This document shows positions 15,069 through 24,010 of a DNA stretch of 64,000 nt, in pieces. Numbering within the stretch: position 1 is the first letter of the stretch; each line of letters begins with the position of its first letter. A program made the position numbers and the translations under genes. Origin of the DNA: Sphingomonadales bacterium (GTDB lineage: Bacteria > Pseudomonadota > Alphaproteobacteria > Sphingomonadales > Sphingomonadaceae); assembly GCA_016721875.1 (NCBI GenBank), contig JADKHG010000001.1, positions 496,001 through 560,000 of the forward strand. Reading direction: 5' to 3'. The notes under the pieces are model-generated. The model was not told where the DNA came from. It worked only from the letters and a program-made list of their open reading frames with translations, and made no database searches.

Positions 15069-15871
15069 TGCGCAGATCCAGGATATTCGGCGGCAAAAAT
15101 GCGATATTCGTGCCTTCGGGTCAGACGATGCTTTATATCGAGGATAGCGAAATTGCCGGGAATGTCGGCACCAATGTCGATCAGGAACACAGCACCTATA
15201 TCAACGGAATTCTCGTCTCGCACATGGTTCGTTCGAGCTGGTATGGGCAAAAGACTTGGCAGAATATCGCCAGCGGCCACCAGCTGAAGGACAAATCCTA
15301 TCTGAGGATTTACGAGGATGTGACGGTTTCCAACCGCTCATCGCAAACTTCGCCCTCGGCAATGCCTTTGATTGATGCTTCGGCCTATGGCTTTACCTGG
15401 TCGAAAAATCTGCGCCTGCAACGCTATGCCTCGGCACAGACCCCGCGTGAGGGGCTGGTCGCCCTGCGCACCGACATGCTTTATGGTCCGGCGAACCTGT
15501 ATCCTTGGCCAGTGCTGGTGACCAATGGCTGGCAGATGCCGGCCTCGCCGCTCAACGCGCTAGACAAGGTCTATCTCTCAGTATTCCAGAACACGACGGT
15601 CGAGAGCTTCCGCAACGAACCCTTTGTTTTCGCCCTGCACCCGCAAGGCTTCACGATGCGCGACTACCCAATCTTGATCGAAGGCAATGAACATTCCACC
15701 CGCGCGCAGCAACGCATGGTTTCGCTGGCGTTCAACACGTCCGCGCGCGCCGCCCGTGTTTTTGCCAATGGAGGCTGGACCTATAGCGACCCGCAATTGC
15801 CACAAGACCAACGATGGGTGCTCGACCGGGATGCCTTCGCCGCCCACGCCCTTGGCCTGATCGGACGATAA
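15068..15871 (+). CDS. Beta-helix protein, probable C-terminal part of the gene at 14433
   Basis: 267 residues if started at GTG 15068, which overlaps the upstream stop. It lacks a signal peptide and begins within what looks like a repeating beta-helix turn (GGKNAIFVPSGQTMLYIEDSEIAGN), then HSTYINGILVSHMVRSSWYG and ASGHQLKDKSYLRIYEDVTVSNRS. The second half (about 130-267) is mixed with many Tyr/Trp residues. Both the missing export signal and the mid-fold start say that it is the continuation of the lipoprotein at 14433. Fold suggests a polysaccharide- or surface-linked role; catalytic residues are not recognised. Confidence 0.6.
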   Translation: MRRSRIFGGKNAIFVPSGQTMLYIEDSEIAGNVGTNVDQEHSTYINGILVSHMVRSSWYGQKTWQNIASGHQLKDKSYLRIYEDVTVSNRSSQTSPSAMPLIDASAYGFTWSKNLRLQRYASAQTPREGLVALRTDMLYGPANLYPWPVLVTNGWQMPASPLNALDKVYLSVFQNTTVESFRNEPFVFALHPQGFTMRDYPILIEGNEHSTRAQQRMVSLAFNTSARAARVFANGGWTYSDPQLPQDQRWVLDRDAFAAHALGLIGR

Positions 15872-15913
15872 CGGCACCTTCGTCATTCGCTAATATAGGG
15901 TCTTCCCAACATC

Positions 15914-16929
15914 ATGCCCGAACCAGCGATCAGTGTCTTGATGAGCGTCTATAACGGCGAGCAGTTTCTGGCGCCCGCCATCGAAAGCATCTTGGTGCAA
16001 TCACTCACTGATTTCGATTTTCTGATCCTTGATGATGGCTCGAGCGACAGTAGCTGGAGCATTTTGCAGGACTATGCCGGGCGCGATGATCGTATCCGCC
16101 TCATCCGCCGCGAAAATAAGGGCCTCATCGTAAGCCTCAACGAGTTGATCGCAGCCGCGACCGCGCCGCTGCTCGCCCGCATGGATTGCGATGACATTTC
16201 CATGCCCGATCGCTTTACCCGGCAAGTTGCCTTTCTCGAAGCCAATCCGGACTATGGTGTTGTCGGCTCGCAACGTGTCAATATTGATGAGCAGGGACAG
16301 GAGCTTCCCATGGCAGGCCCCGATTATGCGCTCGATCACCAACAATTCCTGTCGAATATCGGCACGGAATCGTTGCTTTGTCATAGCTCGGTGATGATGC
16401 GGCGCGATATGGTGCAAGCGGTGGGAGGCTATCATGCGGCCTTTCGCCATTGCGAAGATTTTGACCTGTGGCTGCGGCTGAGCAATCTGACCAAATTGTG
16501 CAGCATGCCCGAAAAACTGGTCTGTTATCGCCATTCGGCGGACCAGGTGAGCAAACGTCATCTGACCGAACAACAGATAGGTACCGCCGTCGCTCTTGCC
16601 GCCTATCACGAACGCAATGCTGGAGGCCGGACCCGACGGAAGCGCTCACCGCATTGCCGCCGCTTGATAAGCTGGATGCGCTGTTCGGTCGTCAGGGCAT
16701 GGAAAAGGAAGTGCTTGGCTTAGTCATCCCGCATCTTTGCTATTTGAAAGAAGCGATGCAGACCGATGGCCTGAAGATGATCGGGAAATTGCTGCAACTG
16801 GGCGGCAACAGTCCGGGATTGTGGCGCACGGTGATCCGTCTGGTATTGATGGCAGAGCCGTTGCGCGCATTACAACTGTTCGCGATGATTTCGACACACA
16901 GCGTGCGCAAAATGGGACGGTCAGGCTAG
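15914..16929 (+). pseudogene. GT2 family glycosyltransferase, single-base frame break near 16622-16626
   Basis: Frame one (15914 to about 16620) carries a normal GT-A domain: ISVLMSVYNGEQFLAPAIES, LILDDGSSDSSW, the DxD-type metal site ARMDCDDISMPDRF, and acceptor-region HCEDFDLWLRL (ED-x-D). After YHERNAG the reading continues sensibly only in another frame (PDPTEALTALPPLDKLDALF) to the stop at 16929. One missing G in GGAGG would restore a protein of about 338 residues. As written, the first frame ends at 16723 with basic nonsense. It would transfer a sugar from a nucleotide sugar to a surface glycan. It follows the beta-helix gene closely. Confidence 0.75.
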
Positions 16930-16950
16930 CCGCACTAAGATTGTCTTTCC

Positions 16951-17265
16951 CTAGCCTTTTTCCCAATATCGGGTCAGTCGCCAGCCGGGAGATAGCCATT
17001 CCATTTTTGTTTCATCGTTACAATCGTCCAGAAATGGCAGATTTTGCGTCCTGAGCTTCTGATGCAAATCCACGACATCGGTTGAGACCACTGGAAAAAC
17101 GGACGCCATAGCCTCCACGACCGCCAGCGAAAACTGTTCGGTGTCCGGCGACAAGCTCGCCTTTGCCTCTACAGTTAATCGCCCAAATCGAAAACGGCAC
17201 CTGCACATGTCTTCTTCCGAGATTGGCGCACTGCACCGGACGAAGGCGGTCATCAAACGCGCCAT
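16951..17265 (-). CDS. Hypothetical protein (104 aa)
   Basis: 104 residues without a recognised family. The composition is plausible for a soluble protein: an N-terminal Cys-containing part (RCSAPISEEDMCRCRFRF), a middle with LSPDTEQFSLAVVEAMASVF and VVSTDVVDLHQKL, and a C-terminal Trp-rich end (MEWLSPGWRLTRYWEKG). It lies alone between a rightward glycosyltransferase and a rightward dehydrogenase. An overlapping frame (17018-17299) is less protein-like. Confidence rests only on composition and lack of a better alternative. Confidence 0.45.
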   Translation of the reverse strand: MARLMTAFVRCSAPISEEDMCRCRFRFGRLTVEAKASLSPDTEQFSLAVVEAMASVFPVVSTDVVDLHQKLRTQNLPFLDDCNDETKMEWLSPGWRLTRYWEKG

Positions 17266-17454
17266 CGCCGTGCTGAGCGAACAAAATGACTATGTGCACC
17301 GCAACTGCTGAGGCCTTCGGGGGTATAGGTCGACGATCTGGTCGCGCTTAAGGTGTTTGATAGACGTGAAAACCGCATTTTTTCCCGCATTCACATATTG
17401 CGCCAGAACAACCTCCCCAATAAGGCCGTTTGCGATTAGAAGGGAGATTGGCCG

Positions 17455-18567
17455 ATGAAGACTCGCGCTGCGGTTGCCTTTGAAGCGAAAAAACCGCTCG
17501 AAATTGTCGAACTCGATTTGGAGGGTCCAAAGGCTGGTGAGGTTTTGGTCGAAATCATGGCGACTGGAATCTGTCACACCGATGCATACACGTTAGACGG
17601 TTTTGACAGCGAAGGCATATTCCCGTCGGTGCTTGGCCATGAAGGCGCAGGGATTGTGCGCGAGGTTGGTGCTGGTGTGACTTCGGTCAAGCCCGGCAAC
17701 CATGTCATTCCGCTTTACACACCCGAATGCCGCCAGTGCAAAAGCTGCCTCTCAGGCAAGACCAATTTGTGCACCGCGATCCGCGCAACACAAGGTCAGG
17801 GATTGATGCCCGATGGCACCAGCCGCTTCAGCTATAAGGGCCAGACCATCTTCCATTATATGGGCTGCTCGACCTTTTCGAACTTCACCGTTTTGCCGGA
17901 AATCGCAGTCGCCAAAATCCGCGAGGACGCGCCGTTCCAGACCAGCTGCTACATCGGCTGCGGCGTCACCACTGGGGTTGGCGCGGTGATCAACACTGCC
18001 AAGGTCCAGGTGGGTGACAATGTCGTAGTATTCGGTCTTGGCGGCATTGGCCTGAACGTCATTCAGGGTGCGCGGCTGGCGGGGGCTGGCAAAATCATTG
18101 GTGTTGATATCAACCCCGACCGTGAGGATTGGGGCCGCAAATTCGGCATGACCGACTTCCTCAATTCCAAAGGCATGAGCCGCGAGGACGTCGTCGCAAA
18201 GATCGTGCACATGACCGACGGCGGCGCTGACTATACCTTCGATGCCACTGGTAACACCGAAGTGATGCGCACCGCGCTGGAGGCCTGCCACCGCGGCTGG
18301 GGCACCAGCATCATCATTGGCGTGGCCGAAGCCGGCAAGGAAATCGCCACCCGCCCCTTTCAGTTGGTGACCGGACGCAACTGGCGCGGCACGGCATTTG
18401 GCGGGGCCAAGGGCCGCACTGATGTTCCCAAGATCGTCGATATGTATATGACCGGCAAGATCGAGATCGACCCGATGATCACCCACGTTATGGGGCTGGA
18501 AGAAATCAACACCGCCTTTGACCTGATGCATGCGGGCAAGTCGATCCGCAGCGTTGTAGTGTTCTAG
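17455..18567 (+). CDS. frmA: S-(hydroxymethyl)glutathione dehydrogenase / class III alcohol dehydrogenase
   Basis: 370 residues, the usual length. Catalytic zinc site: GICHTDAYTLDG with Cys and the GHEGAGIV His-Glu; structural zinc: CRQCKSCLSGKTNLC; NAD-binding Rossmann motif VFGLGGIGLNVIQG. The blocks MGCSTFSNFTVLPEIAVAKI and IGCGVTTGVGAV are specific for class III enzymes. It oxidises the formaldehyde-glutathione adduct (and reduces S-nitrosoglutathione) in the cytoplasm. AAGGGAGATTGGCCG stands before ATG 17455. The VOC gene follows after 23 bases, likely in one operon. No FrmR-type repressor is seen nearby. Confidence 0.96.
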   Translation: MKTRAAVAFEAKKPLEIVELDLEGPKAGEVLVEIMATGICHTDAYTLDGFDSEGIFPSVLGHEGAGIVREVGAGVTSVKPGNHVIPLYTPECRQCKSCLSGKTNLCTAIRATQGQGLMPDGTSRFSYKGQTIFHYMGCSTFSNFTVLPEIAVAKIREDAPFQTSCYIGCGVTTGVGAVINTAKVQVGDNVVVFGLGGIGLNVIQGARLAGAGKIIGVDINPDREDWGRKFGMTDFLNSKGMSREDVVAKIVHMTDGGADYTFDATGNTEVMRTALEACHRGWGTSIIIGVAEAGKEIATRPFQLVTGRNWRGTAFGGAKGRTDVPKIVDMYMTGKIEIDPMITHVMGLEEINTAFDLMHAGKSIRSVVVF

Positions 18568-18590
18568 AGTTTCAAAATAGGAGAAGAAGC

Positions 18591-18970
18591 ATGTTCAGTC
18601 ATATCATGGTCGGTACAAACGACATCGAGGCATCGAAGAAATTCTATGATGCCATCCTCGGCACGCTGGGAGCCAATCCCGGCTTTCAGGATGATAAGGG
18701 CCGGGTATTCTGGTTCACCCCCACCGGCACATTTTCGATCAGCCAGCCGATCAACGGCGAACCCGCCTGCGCAGCCAATGGCGGCACGGTTGGCTTTACC
18801 ATGGACACGCCTGAAACGGCCGACGCATGGCATGCAGCCGGTGTCGCTGCCGGCGGCACGACTTGCGAAGACCCCCCGGCTGGCGCGAAGGCGGCATGGG
18901 CAAAATGTATCTCGCCTATCTGCGCGACCCCGCTGGCAACAAATTGTGCGGCCTGCACCGTCCGGCCTGA
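18591..18970 (+). pseudogene. VOC (glyoxalase-like) protein, single-base frame break near 18878
   Basis: Begins MFSHIMVGTNDIEASKKFYD, a typical vicinal-oxygen-chelate start with the first metal-binding His, followed by VFWFTPTGTFSISQPI and TVGFTMDTPETADAWHAAG. After CEDPP the frame as written gives AGAKAAWAK... and would stop at 18980. Adding one G at 18878-18879 gives GWREGGMGKMYLAYLRDPAG and NKLCGLHRPA with a stop at 18968-18970, the standard VOC ending with the metal-binding tail. So a 125-126 residue protein has lost one base here, in DNA or in the base call. It follows frmA and may take part in aldehyde or glutathione-adduct handling. Confidence 0.8.
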
Positions 18971-18981
18971 CCCAGATTAAA

Positions 18982-19482
18982 ATGGACGCCGAAGCGCGTC
19001 TTTATCACGGGCTGGATGACAGCGGCATCGATTATGATGTCGTCGAGCACCAGCCCGTTTTTACCGTCGCCGAAAGCAGCGCGCTGCACGACCAGCTGCC
19101 CGGAACCCACAGCAAGAATCTGTTCCTCAAGGACAATGACGCGGTTTTTTGGCTGGTGACGGTCCCGGCGGAAATCCGTGTTGACTTGAAAGCCCTGCCC
19201 GCCGTGATCGGTTCAAAACGGCTGAGTTTTGGGAAGGCGGACGATATGGAACGGCTAATCGGTTTGACGCCGGGTTCAGTCACACCATTGGGCGCTATCA
19301 ATGCGGAGCCGAAATCACTCAACGTGGTGCTGGATTGCGAAATTGCAGCAGCCGAAAGGGTGTGGGTGCATCCGCTGCGCAATTCGGCGTCTTTGGGAAT
19401 TGCGGGCAGCGATCTGCTCAACCAACTTCGTGCGTGGGGCCATAGTCCCTTGATCTCCGACATACCGCGAGTAACAGCGTGA
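18982..19482 (+). CDS. YbaK/PrdX-type aminoacyl-tRNA deacylase
   Basis: 166 residues from ATG 18982. Starts with a helix and then VVEHQPVFTVAESSALHDQLPGTHSKNLFL, the block that marks PrdX/ProXp-ala proteins, with Lys in the KNLFLKD motif that is needed for deacylation; GSKRLSFGKADDMERLIGLTPGSVTPLGAI is the second conserved block. These enzymes hydrolyse mischarged tRNA-Pro (alanyl or cysteinyl) in trans. Its stop overlaps the GTG start of the next gene (GTGA), implying translational coupling. Annotated in other genomes as prolyl-tRNA synthetase-associated domain protein. Confidence 0.9.
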   Translation: MDAEARLYHGLDDSGIDYDVVEHQPVFTVAESSALHDQLPGTHSKNLFLKDNDAVFWLVTVPAEIRVDLKALPAVIGSKRLSFGKADDMERLIGLTPGSVTPLGAINAEPKSLNVVLDCEIAAAERVWVHPLRNSASLGIAGSDLLNQLRAWGHSPLISDIPRVTA

Positions 19483-20474
19483 CTGATCTGCCCGCTTCGA
19501 TGCGCGCTGTCATGGTGCGTGAATTGTCGCCTGACCTGTCGGGGTGCGCGCTTGAAATGGTGCCCGTTCCCGTCCCGGGCGAAGGCGAGGTGCTGGTGCA
19601 GGTGCGCGCCACTGGCCTTGGTTTTCCCGACCTGTTGATGACGCGCGGGGAGTATCAGTTCAAACCGCCATTGCCCTTCACGTCGGGAATGGAGTGCAGT
19701 GGCACAGTGGTCGCGGTTGGTCCGGGTGTCGATGAAACTCTGATCGGACGCGATATCGCCAGCGGTGCGCGTTTCGGGTGCATGGCGGATTATGTTGCGC
19801 TGCCCGCCGAGCATTTGCGCGCCAAGCCCGCAAGGCTCGATTGGGCGGAGGCGGCTTCCTATCGCAGCGGCTATCTGACCGCTTATGTCGCCCTTGTTCG
19901 CCGCGCACAGTTGCAACCGGGAGAATGGGTGCTGGTCCATGGCGCAGCGGGGGGTGTTGGACTTGCCTGTGTCGATCTGGCCAAGGCGTTGGGCGCTCGG
20001 GTGGTCGCAACCGCAAGCACGCCCGAAAAGCGCCAAGCCATTGCCGATCTCTATGCGCCTGACGCGGTCATCGATTCCGCCCCTGGATTTTACCAGCAGG
20101 TGCGCGACATCACCGGCGGCGGGGCGGATGTCATCTTTGATCCGGTCGGTGGCGATGTTTTTGACGAAAGCGTGCGCTGCATCGCCTTTGACGGACGGTT
20201 GCTGGTGATCGGCTTTACCTCGGGCCGCATCGCGACGCTTCCTAGCAACATGGCGATGATCAAGGGCTTTTCACTCATGGGAGTCCGCGCTGGCGAATAT
20301 GGCCGCCGCTTCCCCGAACAGGGGCTCGAGAATCAAACGGCTGTGGACAATATGGCCGCAAACGGCACTATCCATCCTCACGCGCCTACCCGCCTTCCGC
20401 TAAGCAATTGGACTGAGGCGTTCCAAATGATGCAGGAACGCAAGGTTGTCGGGCGGGCGGTTTTGTTGCCTTAG
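19479..20474 (+). CDS. Zinc-independent quinone oxidoreductase-like (MDR family) protein
   Basis: 331 residues from GTG 19479, overlapping the preceding stop. Medium-chain dehydrogenase/reductase fold: GroES-like N-terminal part (VPGEGEVLVQVRATGLGFPDLLMTRG), then the NADPH-binding HGAAGGVGLACVDLAKALGA typical of QOR enzymes rather than the zinc ADH motif GxGxxG with Cys ligands. GADVIFDPVGGDVFDESVRC and the C-terminal KVVGRAVLLP fit the family. It likely reduces quinones or enoyl compounds with NADPH; the substrate cannot be told. Converges with the msrB on the other strand (4-base overlap at the stops). Confidence 0.9.
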   Translation: MTDLPASMRAVMVRELSPDLSGCALEMVPVPVPGEGEVLVQVRATGLGFPDLLMTRGEYQFKPPLPFTSGMECSGTVVAVGPGVDETLIGRDIASGARFGCMADYVALPAEHLRAKPARLDWAEAASYRSGYLTAYVALVRRAQLQPGEWVLVHGAAGGVGLACVDLAKALGARVVATASTPEKRQAIADLYAPDAVIDSAPGFYQQVRDITGGGADVIFDPVGGDVFDESVRCIAFDGRLLVIGFTSGRIATLPSNMAMIKGFSLMGVRAGEYGRRFPEQGLENQTAVDNMAANGTIHPHAPTRLPLSNWTEAFQMMQERKVVGRAVLLP

Positions 20475-20947
20475 GCAGGCACAAAAACCATCGCCACGCC
20501 GTTCATGCAATAGCGTTTGCCGGTCGGTTTCGGACCATCATCAAAGACATGCCCCATATGGCTGCCGCAGCGACGGCAATGGCATTCGATGCGCGGGCCT
20601 AGCCAGCCCTGATCCTTTTTGGTACGGATCGCATTGGGCAAGGGTGCCCAGAAGCTGGGCCAGCCTGTGCCGCTCTCAAACTTCGTTCGCGACGGGTAAA
20701 GCGGCAGGTTGCAGCCCTTGCAGTGGTAAGTGCCAACCCGCTTTTCCTTGTTCAGCGGACTTGAACCGGCACGCTCGGTATCCTCTTGCCGCATTACCGC
20801 ATAAGCGGCGGGACTAAGCTTCTTGCGCCATTCGGCATCGCTAAGGACATATTCAAATTTGCCCTTTGCAGCGCGGCTGCACCCCGAAGTGGCAAGCGCA
20901 GCCAAGGCAAGGCCTGAGCGCAACATCATACGGCGGGTCATTGTCAT
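20471..20947 (-). CDS. msrB: Exported peptide-methionine (R)-S-oxide reductase
   Basis: 158 residues from ATG 20947 behind AGGAGAATGCG. The N-terminus MTMTRRMMLRSGLALAALATSGC combines a twin-arginine-like signal with a lipobox-like Cys, so the enzyme is exported, maybe as lipoprotein. The MsrB domain follows: FEYVLSDAEWRKKLSPAAY, GTYHCKGCNLPLYPSRTKFESGTGWPSF, zinc Cys pairs CKGC and CRRC, HMGHVFDDGPKPTGKRYCMNG with the catalytic Cys. It repairs methionine-R-sulfoxide in the periplasm. A second MsrB without signal starts 122 bases away on the other strand. Confidence 0.94.
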   Translation of the reverse strand: MTMTRRMMLRSGLALAALATSGCSRAAKGKFEYVLSDAEWRKKLSPAAYAVMRQEDTERAGSSPLNKEKRVGTYHCKGCNLPLYPSRTKFESGTGWPSFWAPLPNAIRTKKDQGWLGPRIECHCRRCGSHMGHVFDDGPKPTGKRYCMNGVAMVFVPA

Positions 20948-21069
20948 CGCATTCTCCTGATGGGAGTTCGCTGCAATAGCTATATTGGTTACATCGACAC
21001 CAAGCGCAAGCGCCGCTTGCTACTTCGCCTTCGGCATACCATCTAAGAAGGCATCAACGGAGACCCGAC

Positions 21070-21513
21070 ATGGCTGGTAATTGGAACGAAGTGATTGAGC
21101 GCGCGGACAAAGGCAACTTCGCTCCGCCGACGCGCGTGGAAAAGAGCGAGGCCGAATGGCGTAGCGAGCTGACCGAAGAGGAGTTTTACGTCACCCGCCA
21201 GCATGGCACCGAACGCGCCTTTTCCAGCGATATGTGCAGCCTATTCGAACCCGGGCGTTATGGCTGCAAATGCTGCGGCACCGAACTGTTCGATTCGGCC
21301 GCCAAATTTGAGAGCGGCACCGGTTGGCCCAGCTTTGGTGCACCTGTCGCCGAAAATGTCGTCGCCTATCATGTCGATCGCGGCCACGGCATGGTGCGGG
21401 TGGAGACGCTGTGCAATGTCTGCGACGCGCATCTGGGGCATGTCTTCCCAGATGGCCCGCCGCCCACGGGCTTGCGCTATTGCATGAACGCGGTGGCGCT
21501 ACAGAAATTGTGA
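21070..21513 (+). CDS. msrB: Cytosolic peptide-methionine (R)-S-oxide reductase
   Basis: 147 residues, no signal peptide. Standard MsrB blocks: KSEAEWRSELTEEEFYVTRQHGTERAFSS, YGCKCCGTELFDSAAKFESGTGWPSF, ETLCNVCDAHLGHVFPDGPPPTGLRYCMN with the catalytic Cys and four zinc Cys. Upstream, ACGGAGACCCGAC precedes ATG 21070. Its stop overlaps the GTG of selO (GTGA), so the two are translated together. It reduces free or protein methionine-R-sulfoxide in the cytosol and would work with the exported copy on the opposite strand. Confidence 0.95.
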   Translation: MAGNWNEVIERADKGNFAPPTRVEKSEAEWRSELTEEEFYVTRQHGTERAFSSDMCSLFEPGRYGCKCCGTELFDSAAKFESGTGWPSFGAPVAENVVAYHVDRGHGMVRVETLCNVCDAHLGHVFPDGPPPTGLRYCMNAVALQKL

Positions 21514-22976
21514 CCTTTGCCTTCGACAACAGTTTCCATCGAACGATGGAGGGTTTCTACGCCGCCTGCGAACCCGACGCGGCGAGCAAACCCGAACTGG
21601 TGGCTTTTAACGATGCGCTGGCAGCAGAGTTGGGCCTAGATCGAAGCGGTGTCAGCGACGCCGAACTGGCGGCGTTGCTATCCGGTGCAGCCCTCCCCGA
21701 TGGCGCGCAGCCCATTGCGCTGACGTATGCCGGACACCAGTTCGGCCAGTTCAACCCGCAACTGGGCGATGGCCGCGCGCATTTGCTGGGCGAAATTGTC
21801 GCACCCGATGCCCGCCGCTTTGACATTCAGTTGAAAGGCTCTGGCCGCACCCCCTATTCGCGCGGCGGCGATGGCAAGGCGGCACTAGGACCGGTGCTGC
21901 GCGAATATCTGGTGTCCGAGGCAATGCATGCGCTTGGCATCCCGACCACTCGGTCGCTGGCGGCAGTGAAGACTGGCGATGGAGTTTTCCGCGAGGTTTT
22001 CCTGCCTGGTGCTGTGCTTACGCGGGTTGCCGCAAGCCATATCCGCGTCGGCACCTTCGCCTATTTCGCCGCGCATCACGGGGCGGATGCCGTGCGCCAA
22101 CTCTCCGACCACGCTATTGCACGGCATTATCCGGCAGCAGCGGATGCCACTAACCCCTATCTCGCCTTTTTTGAAGCAGTGGTTGAGGCGCAAGCCGCGC
22201 TGATCGCGCGCTGGATGCAGGTCGGATTTGTCCATGGCGTGATGAACACCGACAATTGCAGCATCGCGGGCGAAACCATTGACTATGGCCCCTGCGCATT
22301 TCTTGATCGCTACGCGGCGGACACTGTTTTCAGTTCGATCGATCGGCAGGGTCGCTATGCCTTTGGCAACCAGCCGGGGATTGCCCGCTGGAACATGCAC
22401 AGGCTGGCCGAGGCGCTGGCGGGTGCGGTCCATGCCATAGGCGGCGATGAGGATGTGGCGAAGTTGGGGCCGATGATCGACGGTTTTGCCGATCATTATT
22501 TCGCTTATTGGCTTCCGGGAATGCGCGCGAAGATTGGGTTGGCCGGTGCCGAGGATGGCGACATGCAGCTGGTGCTCGATCTGTTGAAGGCAATGGAGGC
22601 GGGCAAGGCAGATTTCACTTTGCTGTTCCGCTCGCTTTCGCAGGCACAGGCAGGCGATGATACTGCCGCGCTGGCGCTGTTTGAGGATCTCAGCGGATTT
22701 GATCTTTGGCTTGTTCAGTGGCACGAGCGACTGGCGCGCGATCCGCAATCGACGGCCGAGCGAACAGCGGCAATGGAGGCAGTCAACCCGCTCTACATTG
22801 CACGCAATCACAAGGTAGAGGAAGCGCTGGCAAGTGCCAATGGTGGCAATTACGCGCCCTTCTTCAGTTTGCTAGAGGTGGTTCAGAACCCCTATATCGA
22901 GCGTGTAGAGTGGGCGAATTATGCCTTGCCTGCACCCGATGGGACTGACGAGTATGTGACATTTTGCGGGACTTAA
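21510..22976 (+). CDS. selO: SelO/YdiU family protein adenylyltransferase (pseudokinase fold)
   Basis: 488 residues from GTG 21510, giving VTFAFDNSFHRTMEGFYA, which matches the family start. Typical blocks: LTYAGHQFGQFNPQLGDGRAHLLGE, DIQLKGSGRTPYSRGGDGKAALGPVLREY, TRSLAAVKTGD, HGVMNTDNCSIAGETIDYGPCAFLD (catalytic loop and metal-binding DYGP). SelO transfers AMP from ATP to Ser/Thr/Tyr of proteins and protects against oxidative stress by affecting S-glutathionylation. Here the C-terminus ends DEYVTFCGT with a penultimate-region Cys, the place where the eukaryotic enzyme has selenocysteine. Translationally coupled to msrB. Converges with gpsA (4-base overlap). Confidence 0.95.
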   Translation: MTFAFDNSFHRTMEGFYAACEPDAASKPELVAFNDALAAELGLDRSGVSDAELAALLSGAALPDGAQPIALTYAGHQFGQFNPQLGDGRAHLLGEIVAPDARRFDIQLKGSGRTPYSRGGDGKAALGPVLREYLVSEAMHALGIPTTRSLAAVKTGDGVFREVFLPGAVLTRVAASHIRVGTFAYFAAHHGADAVRQLSDHAIARHYPAAADATNPYLAFFEAVVEAQAALIARWMQVGFVHGVMNTDNCSIAGETIDYGPCAFLDRYAADTVFSSIDRQGRYAFGNQPGIARWNMHRLAEALAGAVHAIGGDEDVAKLGPMIDGFADHYFAYWLPGMRAKIGLAGAEDGDMQLVLDLLKAMEAGKADFTLLFRSLSQAQAGDDTAALALFEDLSGFDLWLVQWHERLARDPQSTAERTAAMEAVNPLYIARNHKVEEALASANGGNYAPFFSLLEVVQNPYIERVEWANYALPAPDGTDEYVTFCGT

Positions 22977-23974
22977 CCAGCCTCCGCCTCTGACCCTACG
23001 GCTGACCGCAACAGCCCCCGGAAAATCTCGGTCGGCGTCTTGTTGCCCTGAATCACATCAAAGACGTCACGGCTGATCGGCATCGAAACGCCATGCTGTT
23101 CGGCCAACGCCATGACAGTCGGAGCGCTCTTCACGCCTTCGGCGACCATATGCATCGAACCGATAATCTCCTCGAGTTTTCGCCCCTTGCCCAGTTCGAC
23201 CCCGACATGGCGGTTGCGGCTTAATGGGCTGGTGCAAGTCGCGATCAGGTCGCCCATTCCGGTAAGACCCGAAAAAGTCCGCGCCCTGCCGCCCATCGCC
23301 ACACCCAACCGTGTCATTTCCGAAAGACCGCGTGTGATCAGCGCCGAACGGGTGTTGTCCCCTGCCCCTAATCCGTCACCCATGCCCACCGCAATCGCGA
23401 TGATGTTCTTGAGTACCCCGCCCAACTCACAGCCGATCAGGTCGGTGTTGGTGTAAACACGAAACAGACCGGAATGGAAAAGCGATTGCAACCGCTTGAC
23501 GATAATCTCGTCCTCCATGGACATCACGCTGGCAGCCGCCTGCCCCGTCATGATTTCGCGCGCCAAATTGGGGCCGGTCAGCACGCCAACCGGATGACCG
23601 GGAAGGCATTCGACGATAAGCTCGCTCATCCGCTTGCCCGATGACAGCTCCAACCCTTTGGTCAGGCTGATCACCGGAACCCAGGGGCGAATGTGCAGCG
23701 CCACCTCCTCCAGCACGTTGCGAAAGCTGTGTGATGGCACGCCCATGACGATCACATCGGCCTGGGCAACAACCTCGCCCAGATCAGCGCTGGCCTTCAA
23801 CGCCGGGGGAAGACTGATTCCCTGCAGATAGCGGCTGTTACGATGGTTTGTATTGATGTCTTCAACGGTTTCCGTGTCGCGTGCCCACAACATCACAGGC
23901 GCATTGCGTGCTGCGACCGATGCAACGGTCGTCCCCCAACTGCCGCCGCCAAGCAGGCCGATTTTCAATGTCAT
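22973..23974 (-). CDS. gpsA: NAD(P)+-dependent glycerol-3-phosphate dehydrogenase
   Basis: 333 residues. N-terminal Rossmann motif IGLLGGGSWGTTVASVAA, then VMGVPSHSFRNVLEE, SLTKGLELSSGKRMSELI, GPNLAREI, GCELGGVLKNIIAIAVGMGDGLGAGDNTRSALITRGLSEM with the catalytic Lys, and TFSGLTGMGDLIATCTSP. It reduces dihydroxyacetone phosphate to sn-glycerol-3-phosphate for lipid synthesis. It lies 36 bases after the alpha/beta hydrolase and ends the leftward storage-lipid unit, where its product is the substrate of the PlsB encoded upstream. Confidence 0.97.
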   Translation of the reverse strand: MTLKIGLLGGGSWGTTVASVAARNAPVMLWARDTETVEDINTNHRNSRYLQGISLPPALKASADLGEVVAQADVIVMGVPSHSFRNVLEEVALHIRPWVPVISLTKGLELSSGKRMSELIVECLPGHPVGVLTGPNLAREIMTGQAAASVMSMEDEIIVKRLQSLFHSGLFRVYTNTDLIGCELGGVLKNIIAIAVGMGDGLGAGDNTRSALITRGLSEMTRLGVAMGGRARTFSGLTGMGDLIATCTSPLSRNRHVGVELGKGRKLEEIIGSMHMVAEGVKSAPTVMALAEQHGVSMPISRDVFDVIQGNKTPTEIFRGLLRSAVGSEAEAG

Positions 23975-24010
23975 TCCACTCTCCCTCTGACAGGGAAAGT
24001 GCCTTGAAAA

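Noticed and set aside
17018..17299. Alternative minus-strand frame overlapping the hypothetical gene at 16951-17265
   Set aside because: Less natural residue mix (Cys, Gly, Arg clusters); the 16951-17265 frame looks more like a protein.
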